Shown in pieces: positions 1 to 7,984 of a stretch of DNA of 7,984 nt. This DNA is from an uncultured Rhodanobacteraceae bacterium. GTDB taxonomy: Bacteria; Pseudomonadota; Gammaproteobacteria; Xanthomonadales; Rhodanobacteraceae. Both the position numbers and the translations under genes were made by a program. Positions within the stretch are counted from its first letter, which is position 1; each line of letters opens with the position of its first letter. Where the stretch lies: contig CAJXGK010000072.1 of NCBI GenBank assembly GCA_913053815.1, positions 1 to 7,984 on the forward strand, read 5' to 3'. The notes under the pieces were generated by a model, which ran no database searches, had not been told where the DNA came from, and was given only the letters and a program-made list of their open reading frames with translations.

Positions 1-306
1 GTGCTGGCACATCAGCTTCCGAGCGGGGCCGTGAACAACTCCCCGTTCAAGGCCTCGGGTAGGCAGCGAACCAGAACGCCCCCTCGTTGCTCAGGGTCGA
101 GGTGGCACGGATCTTTGGTGCTGTCCCGGTACCGAGGCCGCCGGGGTGTGGCCCTTCTGCGCCCGGGTCTTGCCCTGCAACGCGCATTGCTCATTTTATT
201 TGCCGGGTAACCCGGTACAAAGCGCGCAAGGCAGGTAATGTACGAAGCAGCGCACGCGCCGGTCTCGGGTGCCCGGGCTTTCCCCGGGCACCCGAGACCG
301 GCTTGC
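1..306. other. Left-edge region downstream of tpl, no supported gene
   Basis: I see no convincing gene here. The short open frames on both strands give arginine- and proline-rich translations of low complexity that match no family I recognise, and they look like GC-driven chance frames. A 13-base perfect dyad (CCGGGT-A-ACCCGG) sits at 203-215 beside a short AT-rich run at 191-201. A much stronger hairpin at 258-302 is listed separately. The region lies 3' of the minus-strand lyase gene. A neighbouring gene may begin or end beyond the left edge. Confidence 0.6.
258..302 (-). terminator. 20-bp perfect hairpin directly after the tpl stop codon
   Basis: Bases 258-277 and 283-302 are exact reverse complements around a 5-base loop (CTTTC, 278-282). 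The arms are very GC-rich, with a CCCGGG core next to the loop. On the minus strand the hairpin begins four bases after the lyase stop codon (307-309), the usual place for a terminator or 3'-end stabilising stem. No U-tract follows on the minus strand (it continues GCGTGCGCTGC), so this is not a canonical intrinsic terminator. A pausing, RNA-protecting or bidirectional role is equally possible. The structure is certain; the function is inferred. Confidence 0.55.
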
Positions 307-1773
<1,467 letters not shown>

Positions 1774-1775
1774 TT

Positions 1776-1784
1776 ATTATAACA
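1776..1784 (-). promoter_or_regulatory. Extended -10 promoter element for tpl
   Basis: Read on the minus strand, this is TGTTATAAT: a perfect TATAAT preceded by the TG of an extended -10. Transcription would start near 1769 and leave a leader of roughly 45 bases before the tpl ATG. The -35 position (about 1799-1804) reads GTTATC, a poor match to TTGACA. That fits an extended -10 or activator-dependent promoter. The dyads at 1835-1869 lie upstream and could bind the activator. Confidence 0.6.
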
Positions 1785-1834
1785 GCCAGCTTCACTCAGA
1801 TAACACTCGGCTGTGTGGACTGTGCCCAACCTTT

Positions 1835-1852
1835 AATTGATATGAATCAATT
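1835..1852 (-). promoter_or_regulatory. Perfect FNR/ANR-type binding site upstream of tpl
   Basis: The sequence AATTGATATGAATCAATT contains TTGAT-N4-ATCAA with no mismatch, the consensus for FNR/ANR-type oxygen-sensing regulators of the CRP-FNR family. The palindrome extends two further bases on each side. Its centre (1843.5) is about 120 bases from the tpl start codon and about 70-75 bases upstream of the start site predicted from the extended -10. That is close to positions used by class I CRP/FNR activators. No plus-strand gene lies nearby, so tpl is the only evident target. The motif is seen directly; regulation by an FNR homologue is inferred. Confidence 0.6.
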
Positions 1853-1855
1853 GTC

Positions 1856-1869
1856 TATACGGGTGTATA
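1856..1869. promoter_or_regulatory. Second dyad TATAC-GGGT-GTATA beside the FNR-type site
   Basis: Two perfect 5-base half-sites flank a 4-base spacer, the same 5-4-5 geometry as the neighbouring FNR-type palindrome. The two centres are 19 bp apart, close to two helical turns. A related half-site, GTTATAC, follows at 1881-1887. This could be an operator for a second regulator or chance in an AT-rich stretch. It does not match the TyrR box consensus. Confidence 0.35.
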
Positions 1870-1897
1870 CGCCTATGAAAGTTATACTGAAACCTAG

Positions 1898-1941
1898 CCG
1901 GTTCTGGTCAGCCCCGGCTACGCGGGACTGACCAGAACCGG
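1898..1941. repeat. Long inverted repeat (hairpin) between the DUF5916 gene and tpl
   Basis: The arms CCGGTTCTGGTCAG (1898-1911) and CTGACCAGAACCGG (1928-1941) are exact 14-base reverse complements. After a single mismatch the stem can continue with four more pairs (CCCG/CGGG) around the loop GCTACG. On the minus strand it lies about 255 bases past the DUF5916 stop codon and just upstream of the tpl control region. The bases after it are moderately T-rich (TAGGTTTCAG) without a true U-tract. It may end or insulate transcription from the upstream gene, or be an interspersed palindromic repeat. Confidence 0.6.
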
Positions 1942-1960
1942 TGCAGGCACCACAAAAGAT

Positions 1961-1998
1961 CTCATCATCCCGGGCCTCGACCCGGGGTCCAGCATGAG
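1961..1998. repeat. Palindromic intergenic repeat resembling a dispersed proteobacterial element
   Basis: Outer arms CTCAT (1961-1965) and ATGAG (1994-1998) enclose two CCCGGG blocks (1969-1974 and 1981-1986) separated by CCTCGA. The core, ATCCCGGGCCTCGACCCGGG, resembles from memory a short palindrome of the form ATCCCGGGCTTGACCCGGGAT that is dispersed between genes in many proteobacterial genomes. Only one copy is visible here, so the repeat nature rests on that resemblance. Confidence 0.45.
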
Positions 1999-2194
1999 GC
2001 CATGACCACGGGGGCAGTGCTTACCTACGTAAACGCTGAAGCGGATGTCCGCTGGGTGCTTATGGTTTTCTTCACTGAGCACTCACCTGTGCGGGAATAC
2101 CGAGAAAAAACACCGGCTCTTCCTACGCTGTGGTTTGCGCTGAGATGTCAGGGTGCCCGGTAAGGAAGCGGGTGGGTTCATTACCCGACAGGCT

Positions 2195-4393
2195 CTAAGG
2201 CTCGAAGGTCCAGGCGAGTTTGACGGTGAGTACATTGCCAGCAAAAGTTCGGCCACCGGTCGGGGAGTTGGGTGTCAAAGTCGGTAGATCGTGGTCAAAG
2301 ACCACATACAGGTCGGAACCCGGTTGAATGATCCAACGCAAAACATTGCTCAGCGCTACCCGGTGTGAAACAGTGTTGTATTGCCACAGGCTGGTCAGAC
2401 TGAGATCGGGATTGGCGGACCAGGTTGTACCCAGCGCGTAGAGTCGGGTGATGAAATTCCCCACCGGCAGATAGCCAAAATCTTGTTCGGAGTGCAGCAT
2501 AAAACTCCAGTGCCCACCGGGAATCGAGAACCTGACAAAGTTGCTCAGACGCGTGAGCCGGCCGTCGTAGAAAGAGCCGATTTCGACAACCCCACCAATT
2601 TGCCAGAGTCGGCTGGGCGGGGACTGGGCTTCGAAATGGTAGGTGTTGTATTGGTAGTTGCCGGCCGGGAGGCTTACCCCAGGGGAAATTTCAAAGGGTG
2701 TTTGCAGGCGCTGGAAGCTCGGGATGTAATCAAATTCGTAATGGGCACCGGAGTTCATGCGCACATTGAAGGGTGCGGCAAATACCTGCCAATTTTCGAC
2801 ACGGCTGTTGCTGTCAGTGTTGTAAAGTAAATGAAGCTGGAAGAAAAACTGTCGAGCCCAGCCCAACAGACCACCCTGAGGACGTGGATTGAACCCGACC
2901 CATAGCTTGTTTTGCCGGGTGCCTGGGCGGGGCAAAAAGCCAAGGGTTGGATCGAGTGCGGCACCGTAGACGTCGTACTGAATGCCCGCGTTCCACAGGT
3001 CGTTCGGGTAAGCCAATCGCCAGCCCCCGCCGCTTGCACTCCCGGTGAGTGGGGTTCCCGTAGAGCGCGCTCCCCATGCGGACGCCTGTAGATTCTTGTC
3101 GCCTCGAAAGCTTGCTGTCCGCCAGACGGCGTCTGCTCCGTAGAGCGTGGCGTGCGTCGTAGCTCCGCTGGGATCACCATGGGTCATAATAACGCCAAGA
3201 TTCAAGCCATCGGCAAGACCATAGACCATACGGCCGGCAAATAAATTTTGTGATTTCAAGCCAGTGGTGGCAGCTGTCTTGACGCCGAGTAGTCCCAGGG
3301 CAACGGGGCCTGCCTCGCCAACCAGCTTGACGCCGGCATCGATAGGCACCGCCTGTCCGTGATTCAGTCCGATTTGCCGGGAGTAGAAGGGGATGAAGTT
3401 TCGGCCCAGCCCGGAAGCGAAGGCGAACAGATTCGAACCCTCAAGAAAAAACCGCCGGTTTTCCGGTAGGAAAAGGGGGTAAGGCGTGAGGTTGATCTGT
3501 TCATTCTGAGCTTCCGATTCAGCAAAATCCGGGCGTATGGTAAGCACTCCGGTAAGCAGCGGAGTAAGCGTATCGGATACCGTAATACCGGCCTTATGGC
3601 TGAAACGCGCGCCACGGTCACTCGCAGCAATCAGCCCATAAGGCATTATGCGTAGTCCGAGTCCGGTTGTAAGCCCGTCCATGCCGGCCAGGGTGCCTTC
3701 GCGGTGCAGATCGAAAACGGAACTGTCAAGCGTATGGCCGGCCCAGGTGAGGGTAAGCTGATCGCGCGGCACATAGCGTGATACGTTGAAGCCCCAGTGA
3801 GAGTGATTCGGATTGAAACGCAAGCTTGCAAACGGAATCTTGATGAGCGCCGCCCAACCCTGGGCAGTGCGCCAAGTACGGGCATCCCAGAGTCCATTCC
3901 AATCCCAATTGGGCCAGTGGTGGGCTGACGAAATCAGACCATCGCGGCGGGCCCCGCCGGCATTGACCTGGAATACATAGGCATTACGGGCGCCGTGCAG
4001 TGGATCAATCACAATAGTGAGGTGATCGTCGTCGCCTTGATAGGCATCGCGGGCCAGTCGATGAATGGCTAGGGCCGCGGGATGAGGATCGGTGGCCGCG
4101 ACGGCGATGTACAAGGCCTTGCTGGTATGCAGGAGTTTGATGTGCGTTTTGAAAGGCGTTGCTACCCCCGGTGAGGGTTGTTGCTGAATCAGCTTAGAGA
4201 TCACCGTGGCATGGCGCCACGGGCCGCCCAAGGGGCGGGTATCAAAAGGCACCACCGGTACGGCTTGCTGCATCGTTACGGTGGGCGCTCCTAATACCCG
4301 CCAGGGGAGCAGCACTAAAAAGCCGACAAAAACATTCAGTCCGCCGTGTGCAGACCGGGCCCAGGCTGGGTTGCAAGGTGACATTCCGGGCAC
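2195..4393 (-). CDS. DUF5916 protein with N-terminal CBM9-like domain, predicted outer-membrane beta-barrel
   Basis: This is a complete 732-residue protein of unknown function. Residues 1-36 look like a Sec signal peptide: an arginine early on, a hydrophobic core at about 20-32 and a likely cut after LGA (36). Residues about 45-230 match the family 9 carbohydrate-binding-like (DOMON) fold seen at the front of this family, with LYIAVAATDPHP (94-105), DDDHLTIVIDPLHGARNAYVFQVN (120-143) and GWAALIKIPFASLRF (179-193) in the expected order. The DUF5916 hallmark follows: IRPDFAESEAQNEQINLTPY, then FLPENRRFFLEG (308-319) and FYSRQIG (336-342). From about 340 to the end, alternating aromatic strands suggest a barrel, finishing LAWTFEP. 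Length is normal for the family. The GTG start at 4391-4393 has an AGAG about 10 bases upstream; an in-frame ATG three codons later is the alternative. Uptake or binding of a carbohydrate or other ligand is speculation. Confidence 0.85.
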   Translation of the reverse strand: MPGMSPCNPAWARSAHGGLNVFVGFLVLLPWRVLGAPTVTMQQAVPVVPFDTRPLGGPWRHATVISKLIQQQPSPGVATPFKTHIKLLHTSKALYIAVAATDPHPAALAIHRLARDAYQGDDDHLTIVIDPLHGARNAYVFQVNAGGARRDGLISSAHHWPNWDWNGLWDARTWRTAQGWAALIKIPFASLRFNPNHSHWGFNVSRYVPRDQLTLTWAGHTLDSSVFDLHREGTLAGMDGLTTGLGLRIMPYGLIAASDRGARFSHKAGITVSDTLTPLLTGVLTIRPDFAESEAQNEQINLTPYPLFLPENRRFFLEGSNLFAFASGLGRNFIPFYSRQIGLNHGQAVPIDAGVKLVGEAGPVALGLLGVKTAATTGLKSQNLFAGRMVYGLADGLNLGVIMTHGDPSGATTHATLYGADAVWRTASFRGDKNLQASAWGARSTGTPLTGSASGGGWRLAYPNDLWNAGIQYDVYGAALDPTLGFLPRPGTRQNKLWVGFNPRPQGGLLGWARQFFFQLHLLYNTDSNSRVENWQVFAAPFNVRMNSGAHYEFDYIPSFQRLQTPFEISPGVSLPAGNYQYNTYHFEAQSPPSRLWQIGGVVEIGSFYDGRLTRLSNFVRFSIPGGHWSFMLHSEQDFGYLPVGNFITRLYALGTTWSANPDLSLTSLWQYNTVSHRVALSNVLRWIIQPGSDLYVVFDHDLPTLTPNSPTGGRTFAGNVLTVKLAWTFEP

Positions 4394-4797
4394 GTTACTG
4401 ATTCTCTATGAGTTACAACAGGCCATTAGGAGATTCCAGCAACGGTCAAAAATCTAGGCAGGCCAAGTCGTCTTGCGGCGTGTCCGGAAGGCATGACTGG
4501 GGGCGGTACGTTCACAGACCGGTGCGCATCCAATCCAGGTACCGCTGCGGCCGGGTCGTAGGCGTCCCCGTTGGTTTGCAATCCGCACCGCCTTTATCCG
4601 CTCAAGGCACAACATTGGACGGCGAAACCTTGAGGTGCCGCAGGCCAAAAGATGAGTCCCGGGTGGCCCGCCGTGTCCCATACGGTACCTACCCCGTTGT
4701 CCGGTGAGCCAGTTGGTGCGCAGGTAAAGGTATACATAGGATCGAATTATTGCAGTGGCATGCCGAACATGATCCGGAAACTTGATACCCATCTAGG

Positions 4798-4811
4798 TGT
4801 TACCTGTAACA
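4798..4811. promoter_or_regulatory. Operator-like dyad TGTTAC-CT-GTAACA
   Basis: Perfect 6-base arms surround a 2-base centre. The shape suits a dimeric regulator's operator, but it lies about 400 bases upstream of the DUF5916 start and about 110 bases past the aacS stop, with no recognisable promoter beside it. Chance occurrence or a small RNA stem is possible. Confidence 0.25.
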
Positions 4812-4831
4812 ACCCCAGGCCACGTCGCGAC

Positions 4832-4854
4832 CTCATCCAGGACGTCGGGATGAG
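4832..4854 (-). terminator. Hairpin downstream of aacS
   Basis: CTCATCC (4832-4838) and GGATGAG (4848-4854) form a perfect 7-bp stem with a 9-base loop. On the minus strand it falls about 66 bases after the aacS stop codon, a plausible place for a 3'-end structure. No U-tract follows, so it is not a canonical intrinsic terminator. Confidence 0.3.
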
Positions 4855-4920
4855 CATCCGGCCCAGCGGAAATAGTATCCGGCGAATGAGTCATAGCTTA
4901 ATCACCGTCAGTAGCGCCGG

Positions 4921-6882
4921 TCAGGAGGCTTCGAGACGGGGGCGTAGTGCAGCAAAGGCTTCCAGTATCTGGGGGTTGGCCAGGGCATCGGCATTTTTGA
5001 TGGAGTGGCCGTGAATAACCTCGCGTACGGCAATTTCGGTAATTTTTCCGGAAATAGTCCGTGGTAGATCGGGAACCTGTTCGATCCGGGCAGGGACATG
5101 CCGTGGGGTGGTGTTGGCCCGAATGATAGCCCTGATCCGTTGCCGCAGATTTTCATCCAGTTGTAGATTTTCACGTAGACGAACAAATAACACGATGCGC
5201 TCATCTCCCTGCCAATGTTGGCCGACAGCAATGGATTCAAGGACTTCTGGAACCTGCTCGACTTGGCGATAGATCTCGGCAGTACCGATCCGCACGCCGC
5301 CCGGATTGAGGGTGGCATCGGAGCGTCCAAAAATAATGACCCCATCGTGTTCGGTGATCTGGATAAAGTCACCGTGGGCCCAGACTCCGGGAAAGTGCTC
5401 GAAATAGGCCGCGTGATAGCGGCTGCCGTGGGGGTCATTCCAGAAGGCAACCGGCATGGATGGAAAGGGGGCTTCACATACCAGTTCTCCTGCGGTGCCG
5501 CGAACCGGCTGGCCGGCATCGTCGTAAACTTCAACTTTCATGCCCAGTCCGCGACATTGCAATTCGCCCCGATACACCGGCAGCAGCGGATTACCCAAGG
5601 CGAAACAGGAGATGATGTCGGTACCCCCCGAGATTGAGGCCAGCAAGACATCCGATTTCACGTCACGATAAACGTAATCGAAACTTTCCGGAGCCAATGG
5701 CGAACCGGTCGACAGAATGGTGCGCAGGGAGTCGAGCCGGTGCGTTTTGTGGGGCCTGATACGGGCTTTTTCGATAGCCGATAGCCATTTGGCACTGGTC
5801 CCAAAAATGCTGATTTCCAGTTCATCAGCTAAATCCCATAGGGCGTTACCGTCCGGATACGAGGGTGAGCCGTCATAGAGCACCACGCAGGATCCGACCG
5901 CCAGGCTGGAAACCAGCCAATTCCACATCATCCAGCCGCAAGTAGTGTAGTAAAAAATGCGGTCATCACGGGTCAGGTCGGTATGCAGCACCAATTCCTT
6001 GAGGTGTTGCAATAAGGTTCCGCCAGCGCCATGCACAATGCACTTGGGTACGCCGGTGGTGCCCGAGGAATACATAATGTATAGGGGGTGGGCGAAAGGC
6101 ATCGCCACATAGGGAATGGTCGTGGCAGGGGGGCCAGTGAGAAAATCCTCCCAACTTTGTGCGGCCCGCAGGTGTGATAAGTCGAGGGCGCTCCCGGAGT
6201 AAGGGATGACGACGGCATGTTCGATTTCCGGGATAGCTTCCAGCACCCCGTGTAATTTTTCAAGGCAATCGTGGGTTTTACCCCCATAGGGATAGGCATC
6301 CGCTGCAATCAGTACCTTGGGCGCGATCTGCCCGAACCGGTCGACCACCCCCTTGATGCCGAAGTCGGGGGAAGTGGATGACCAGATGGCGCCCAGAGCG
6401 GCAGTGGCCAGCATGGCAATCACGGTTTCCGGCAGGTTCGGCAGGTAGCCGGCTACTCGATCACCGGGTTGAACTCCGACGCGACGCAGGGCCTGGGCGA
6501 AACGAGCCACTTCCGTATACAGTTGGGCATGGCTGAACTCCCGTTTATGGCCCCACTCGTTGCGGAATAGCAGCGCAGGGCGGTCGTCTTGGTGGCGCAG
6601 CAGGTTTTCGGCAAAGTTGAGGCGGACCCCGGGGAACCACTGCGCACCGGGCATCTTCTCGCCGGCAAGCAGAACCGGTTCAAACTCACCCGCGGCCCGG
6701 ATGCCGCAGAACTCCCACAGCAGCGGCCAAAACTTCTGGGGCTGGTGTACCGAGAACTCCCACAGCGGCGCATAGTGCTGAATATCACCGTTACCTTTAT
6801 TGTCACGCACAAAACGTATGAAGCGCGCCATGTTGGAGCTTTCGGCGCGTTCCTGACTGGGTTCCCAGATTGGAGCGTCCAT
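4921..6882 (-). CDS. aacS: Acetoacetyl-CoA synthetase (acetoacetate-CoA ligase)
   Basis: This complete 653-residue cytoplasmic enzyme of the ANL adenylate-forming superfamily converts acetoacetate, ATP and CoA to acetoacetyl-CoA, AMP and pyrophosphate. Bacteria use it to reclaim ketone bodies or the acetoacetate released by leucine and aromatic amino acid breakdown. The N-terminus (PIWEPSQERAESSNMARF) is typical of the acetoacetate-ligase subfamily. The following motifs are visible: RLNFAENLL (87-95), the ATP-binding loop YSSGTTGVPK (271-280), TTCGWMMWNWL (313-323), SISGGTDI (416-423), HGDF (503-506), GRSDATLNPGGVRIG (519-533) and the C-terminal RTISGK with catalytic Lys613. Length matches the usual 650 or so residues and the frame is intact. 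The ATG start has a good ribosome site (AAGGA, 7 bases upstream). It is separated from etfA by 206 bp and is probably transcribed on its own; both fit acyl-CoA catabolism. Confusion with acetyl-CoA synthetase is unlikely given the N-terminal and TTCGWMMWN signatures. Confidence 0.96.
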   Translation of the reverse strand: MDAPIWEPSQERAESSNMARFIRFVRDNKGNGDIQHYAPLWEFSVHQPQKFWPLLWEFCGIRAAGEFEPVLLAGEKMPGAQWFPGVRLNFAENLLRHQDDRPALLFRNEWGHKREFSHAQLYTEVARFAQALRRVGVQPGDRVAGYLPNLPETVIAMLATAALGAIWSSTSPDFGIKGVVDRFGQIAPKVLIAADAYPYGGKTHDCLEKLHGVLEAIPEIEHAVVIPYSGSALDLSHLRAAQSWEDFLTGPPATTIPYVAMPFAHPLYIMYSSGTTGVPKCIVHGAGGTLLQHLKELVLHTDLTRDDRIFYYTTCGWMMWNWLVSSLAVGSCVVLYDGSPSYPDGNALWDLADELEISIFGTSAKWLSAIEKARIRPHKTHRLDSLRTILSTGSPLAPESFDYVYRDVKSDVLLASISGGTDIISCFALGNPLLPVYRGELQCRGLGMKVEVYDDAGQPVRGTAGELVCEAPFPSMPVAFWNDPHGSRYHAAYFEHFPGVWAHGDFIQITEHDGVIIFGRSDATLNPGGVRIGTAEIYRQVEQVPEVLESIAVGQHWQGDERIVLFVRLRENLQLDENLRQRIRAIIRANTTPRHVPARIEQVPDLPRTISGKITEIAVREVIHGHSIKNADALANPQILEAFAALRPRLEAS

Positions 6883-6889
6883 TAGACTG

Positions 6890-6894
6890 TCCTT
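6890..6894 (-). promoter_or_regulatory. Ribosome binding site of aacS
   Basis: AAGGA on the minus strand lies 7 bases before the ATG at 6880-6882. It is the clearest Shine-Dalgarno in the window and supports this start over the internal Met18 (SSNMARF), which has no comparable site. Confidence 0.75.
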
Positions 6895-7088
6895 TTCTTG
6901 TGAGACTTTCTAAATAGGCTGTGAGACAGCCCTCCCCCCCGGTACCGAATAGCCAAGATACTAGCAAACGGCACGCCAGGCTTCATCCGGGGGCTGATTG
7001 ATACAGGTAGAACTGCCGCCATTTACGCACTATGGAGAACGATCTCGGAGCCTTGACCGTTCTGGCTGTGACCTGATCGCTGTCTGCA

Positions 7089-7984
7089 TCAACGTACGGC
7101 AGCGGTAAGCTCTGGCACGATCTTGAACAGATCACCAATCAGACCGAAGTCGGCTATTTCGAATATCGGGGCTTCCGGATCCTTGTTGATGGCAACGATA
7201 GTGCCCGCATCCTTGATACCGGTCAGGTGCTGGATGGCCCCGGAGATACCGATTGCGATATACAGCTCAGGAGCAATGATCTTACCGGTCTGGCCGACCT
7301 GCATTTCGTTGGGAACATAGCCGGCGTCTACAGCGGCTCGCGAGGCGCCGACGCCGGCACCCAGCGCATCGGCGAACTGATAAATAAGCTCGAAATTCTC
7401 GGCGGATCCGAGCGCCCGGCCACCGGAAACTACCTTGGCGGCACTTTGCAGGTCGGGTCGGTCGCTCTTGCCCTGCTGCAGGTTGACGAAACGGGTGACT
7501 TCAGGGCTGGCGGATTCGATGGGGGCGGCAGCAGAACTACTGGCGGTACCAGGCCAGGATGCGGTGCGCACCGTGCCGAGTACCGTTTGCCCGGCCGGGG
7601 CCTCGACGGTTACCCGAGCATTGCCGGCATAGATAGGACGCTGGAAAGTATAAGGGCCGTCTACGGCCATGATGTCACTGATCTGGGCGACCCCAAGCAG
7701 TGCGGCGACCCGGGGCAGCAGGTCTTTGCCAAAGGTAGTGGAGGGTGCCAGCAGGTGGCTATAGCCTGCTGCCAGCGCTACGATTTGCGGTGCGAATACA
7801 GCCGCTAGGGCCTGTTTATTTTCGCCTCGCGCTACGGAAATGATCTTGGTCACGCTGGCAAGCCTTGCCGCTTCAGTAGCCGGTGCTTCGGGGGCGCTGC
7901 CCAGAACCAGCACGTGAATCTCGCCACCGATTGCCGTGGCGCAGCTTACGCACTTACCCGTAGCAGGGTTGAGTTGGCCATTCA
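7089..7984 (-). CDS. etfA: Electron transfer flavoprotein alpha subunit, 5' end cut by window edge
   Basis: This is the larger subunit of the heterodimeric flavoprotein that takes electrons from acyl-CoA and related dehydrogenases and passes them to ETF-quinone oxidoreductase. About 297 residues are visible, starting [14 protein letters not shown] at the edge; roughly ten N-terminal residues (the usual VLVIAEH-type strand) are missing. Internal start-like codons, such as the GTG at 7911-7913, lie inside the conserved IHVLVLG strand and are not the start. Counting from the first whole codon, the C-terminal FAD domain shows SGGRALGS (186-193), [17 protein letters not shown] (208-224) with Arg215, QVGQTGK (228-234) with Thr232, and the signature [16 protein letters not shown] (240-255) with His252. 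[11 protein letters not shown] (264-274) and DFGLIGD (278-284) follow. The canonical FAD-contact residues are all present and the C-terminus is normal. The beta subunit gene (etfB) usually lies directly upstream, here beyond the right edge. Confidence 0.96.
   Translation of the reverse strand, partial: NGQLNPATGKCVSCATAIGGEIHVLVLGSAPEAPATEAARLASVTKIISVARGENKQALAAVFAPQIVALAAGYSHLLAPSTTFGKDLLPRVAALLGVAQISDIMAVDGPYTFQRPIYAGNARVTVEAPAGQTVLGTVRTASWPGTASSSAAAPIESASPEVTRFVNLQQGKSDRPDLQSAAKVVSGGRALGSAENFELIYQFADALGAGVGASRAAVDAGYVPNEMQVGQTGKIIAPELYIAIGISGAIQHLTGIKDAGTIVAINKDPEAPIFEIADFGLIGDLFKIVPELTAAVR

Larger units (their letters stand above)
4394..4920. other. 527-bp intergenic region without a supported gene
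   Basis: This is the gap between aacS (3' end at 4921) and the DUF5916 gene (5' end at 4393). The open frames on both strands (longest 112 codons, minus, 4454-4792) are arginine-rich and match nothing I recognise. The region holds several inverted repeats: GCGGTAC/GTACCGC spaced widely around 4503-4545, CTCAAGG (4601-4607) with CCTTGAG (4628-4634), and the two dyads listed separately near the aacS end. A promoter for the DUF5916 gene must lie here, but no good -35/-10 pair is visible. A TTGACC near 4450 lacks a convincing partner. Confidence 0.55.

Noticed and set aside
1..210. Short open frames on both strands at the left edge
   Set aside because: The translations are Arg/Pro-rich and low in complexity, match no known family, and overlap each other on opposite strands with no clear ribosome site.
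1883..1888. Plus-strand TATACT as a promoter
   Set aside because: It has no properly spaced -35 and no plus-strand gene downstream.
2104..2109. T6 run on the minus strand as an intrinsic terminator of the DUF5916 gene
   Set aside because: No stable stem sits directly before the T-run on the minus strand.
4454..4792. 112-codon minus-strand frame in the aacS to DUF5916 gap
   Set aside because: The composition is typical of a chance frame in GC-rich DNA, no domain or family is recognisable, and another frame on the plus strand covers the same bases.

Overview
The window carries four protein-coding genes, all on the minus strand, at about mid-to-high-50s GC by eye. The gene set points to a proteobacterium, most likely a gammaproteobacterium: an FAD-binding electron-transfer flavoprotein alpha subunit, a bacterial acetoacetyl-CoA synthetase, a DUF5916 outer-membrane-type protein, and a tyrosine phenol-lyase family enzyme. 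The genus cannot be fixed from the sequence alone.

In the direction of transcription (right to left) the layout is as follows. (1) 7089-7984: etfA, with its 5' end cut off by the window edge. (2) 6883-7088: a short gap. (3) 4921-6882: aacS, complete. (4) 4394-4920: a 527-bp region with no convincing gene and several inverted repeats. (5) 2195-4393: a complete DUF5916 protein with a signal peptide and a predicted beta-barrel. (6) 1723-2194: a 472-bp intergenic region with two hairpin-type repeats, a perfect FNR/ANR-type dyad, a second adjacent dyad and an extended -10 promoter for the next gene. (7) 307-1722: a complete beta-eliminating lyase. Its substrate-pocket residues match tyrosine phenol-lyase rather than tryptophanase. 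A 20-bp perfect hairpin lies directly after its stop codon. (8) 1-306: no supported gene.

The genes are well separated, with gaps of 206, 527 and 472 bp, so they are probably separate transcription units. Metabolically, etfA and aacS fit oxidation of fatty acids and amino acids to acyl-CoA units. The lyase would release pyruvate, ammonia and phenol from tyrosine (or indole from tryptophan, if the substrate call is wrong). The DUF5916 protein has no known function.

The best lead is the tpl upstream region. A perfect TTGAT-N4-ATCAA palindrome, next to a second dyad of the same geometry and upstream of an extended -10, suggests oxygen- or redox-dependent control of tyrosine breakdown. No wholly new multi-gene system is evident.
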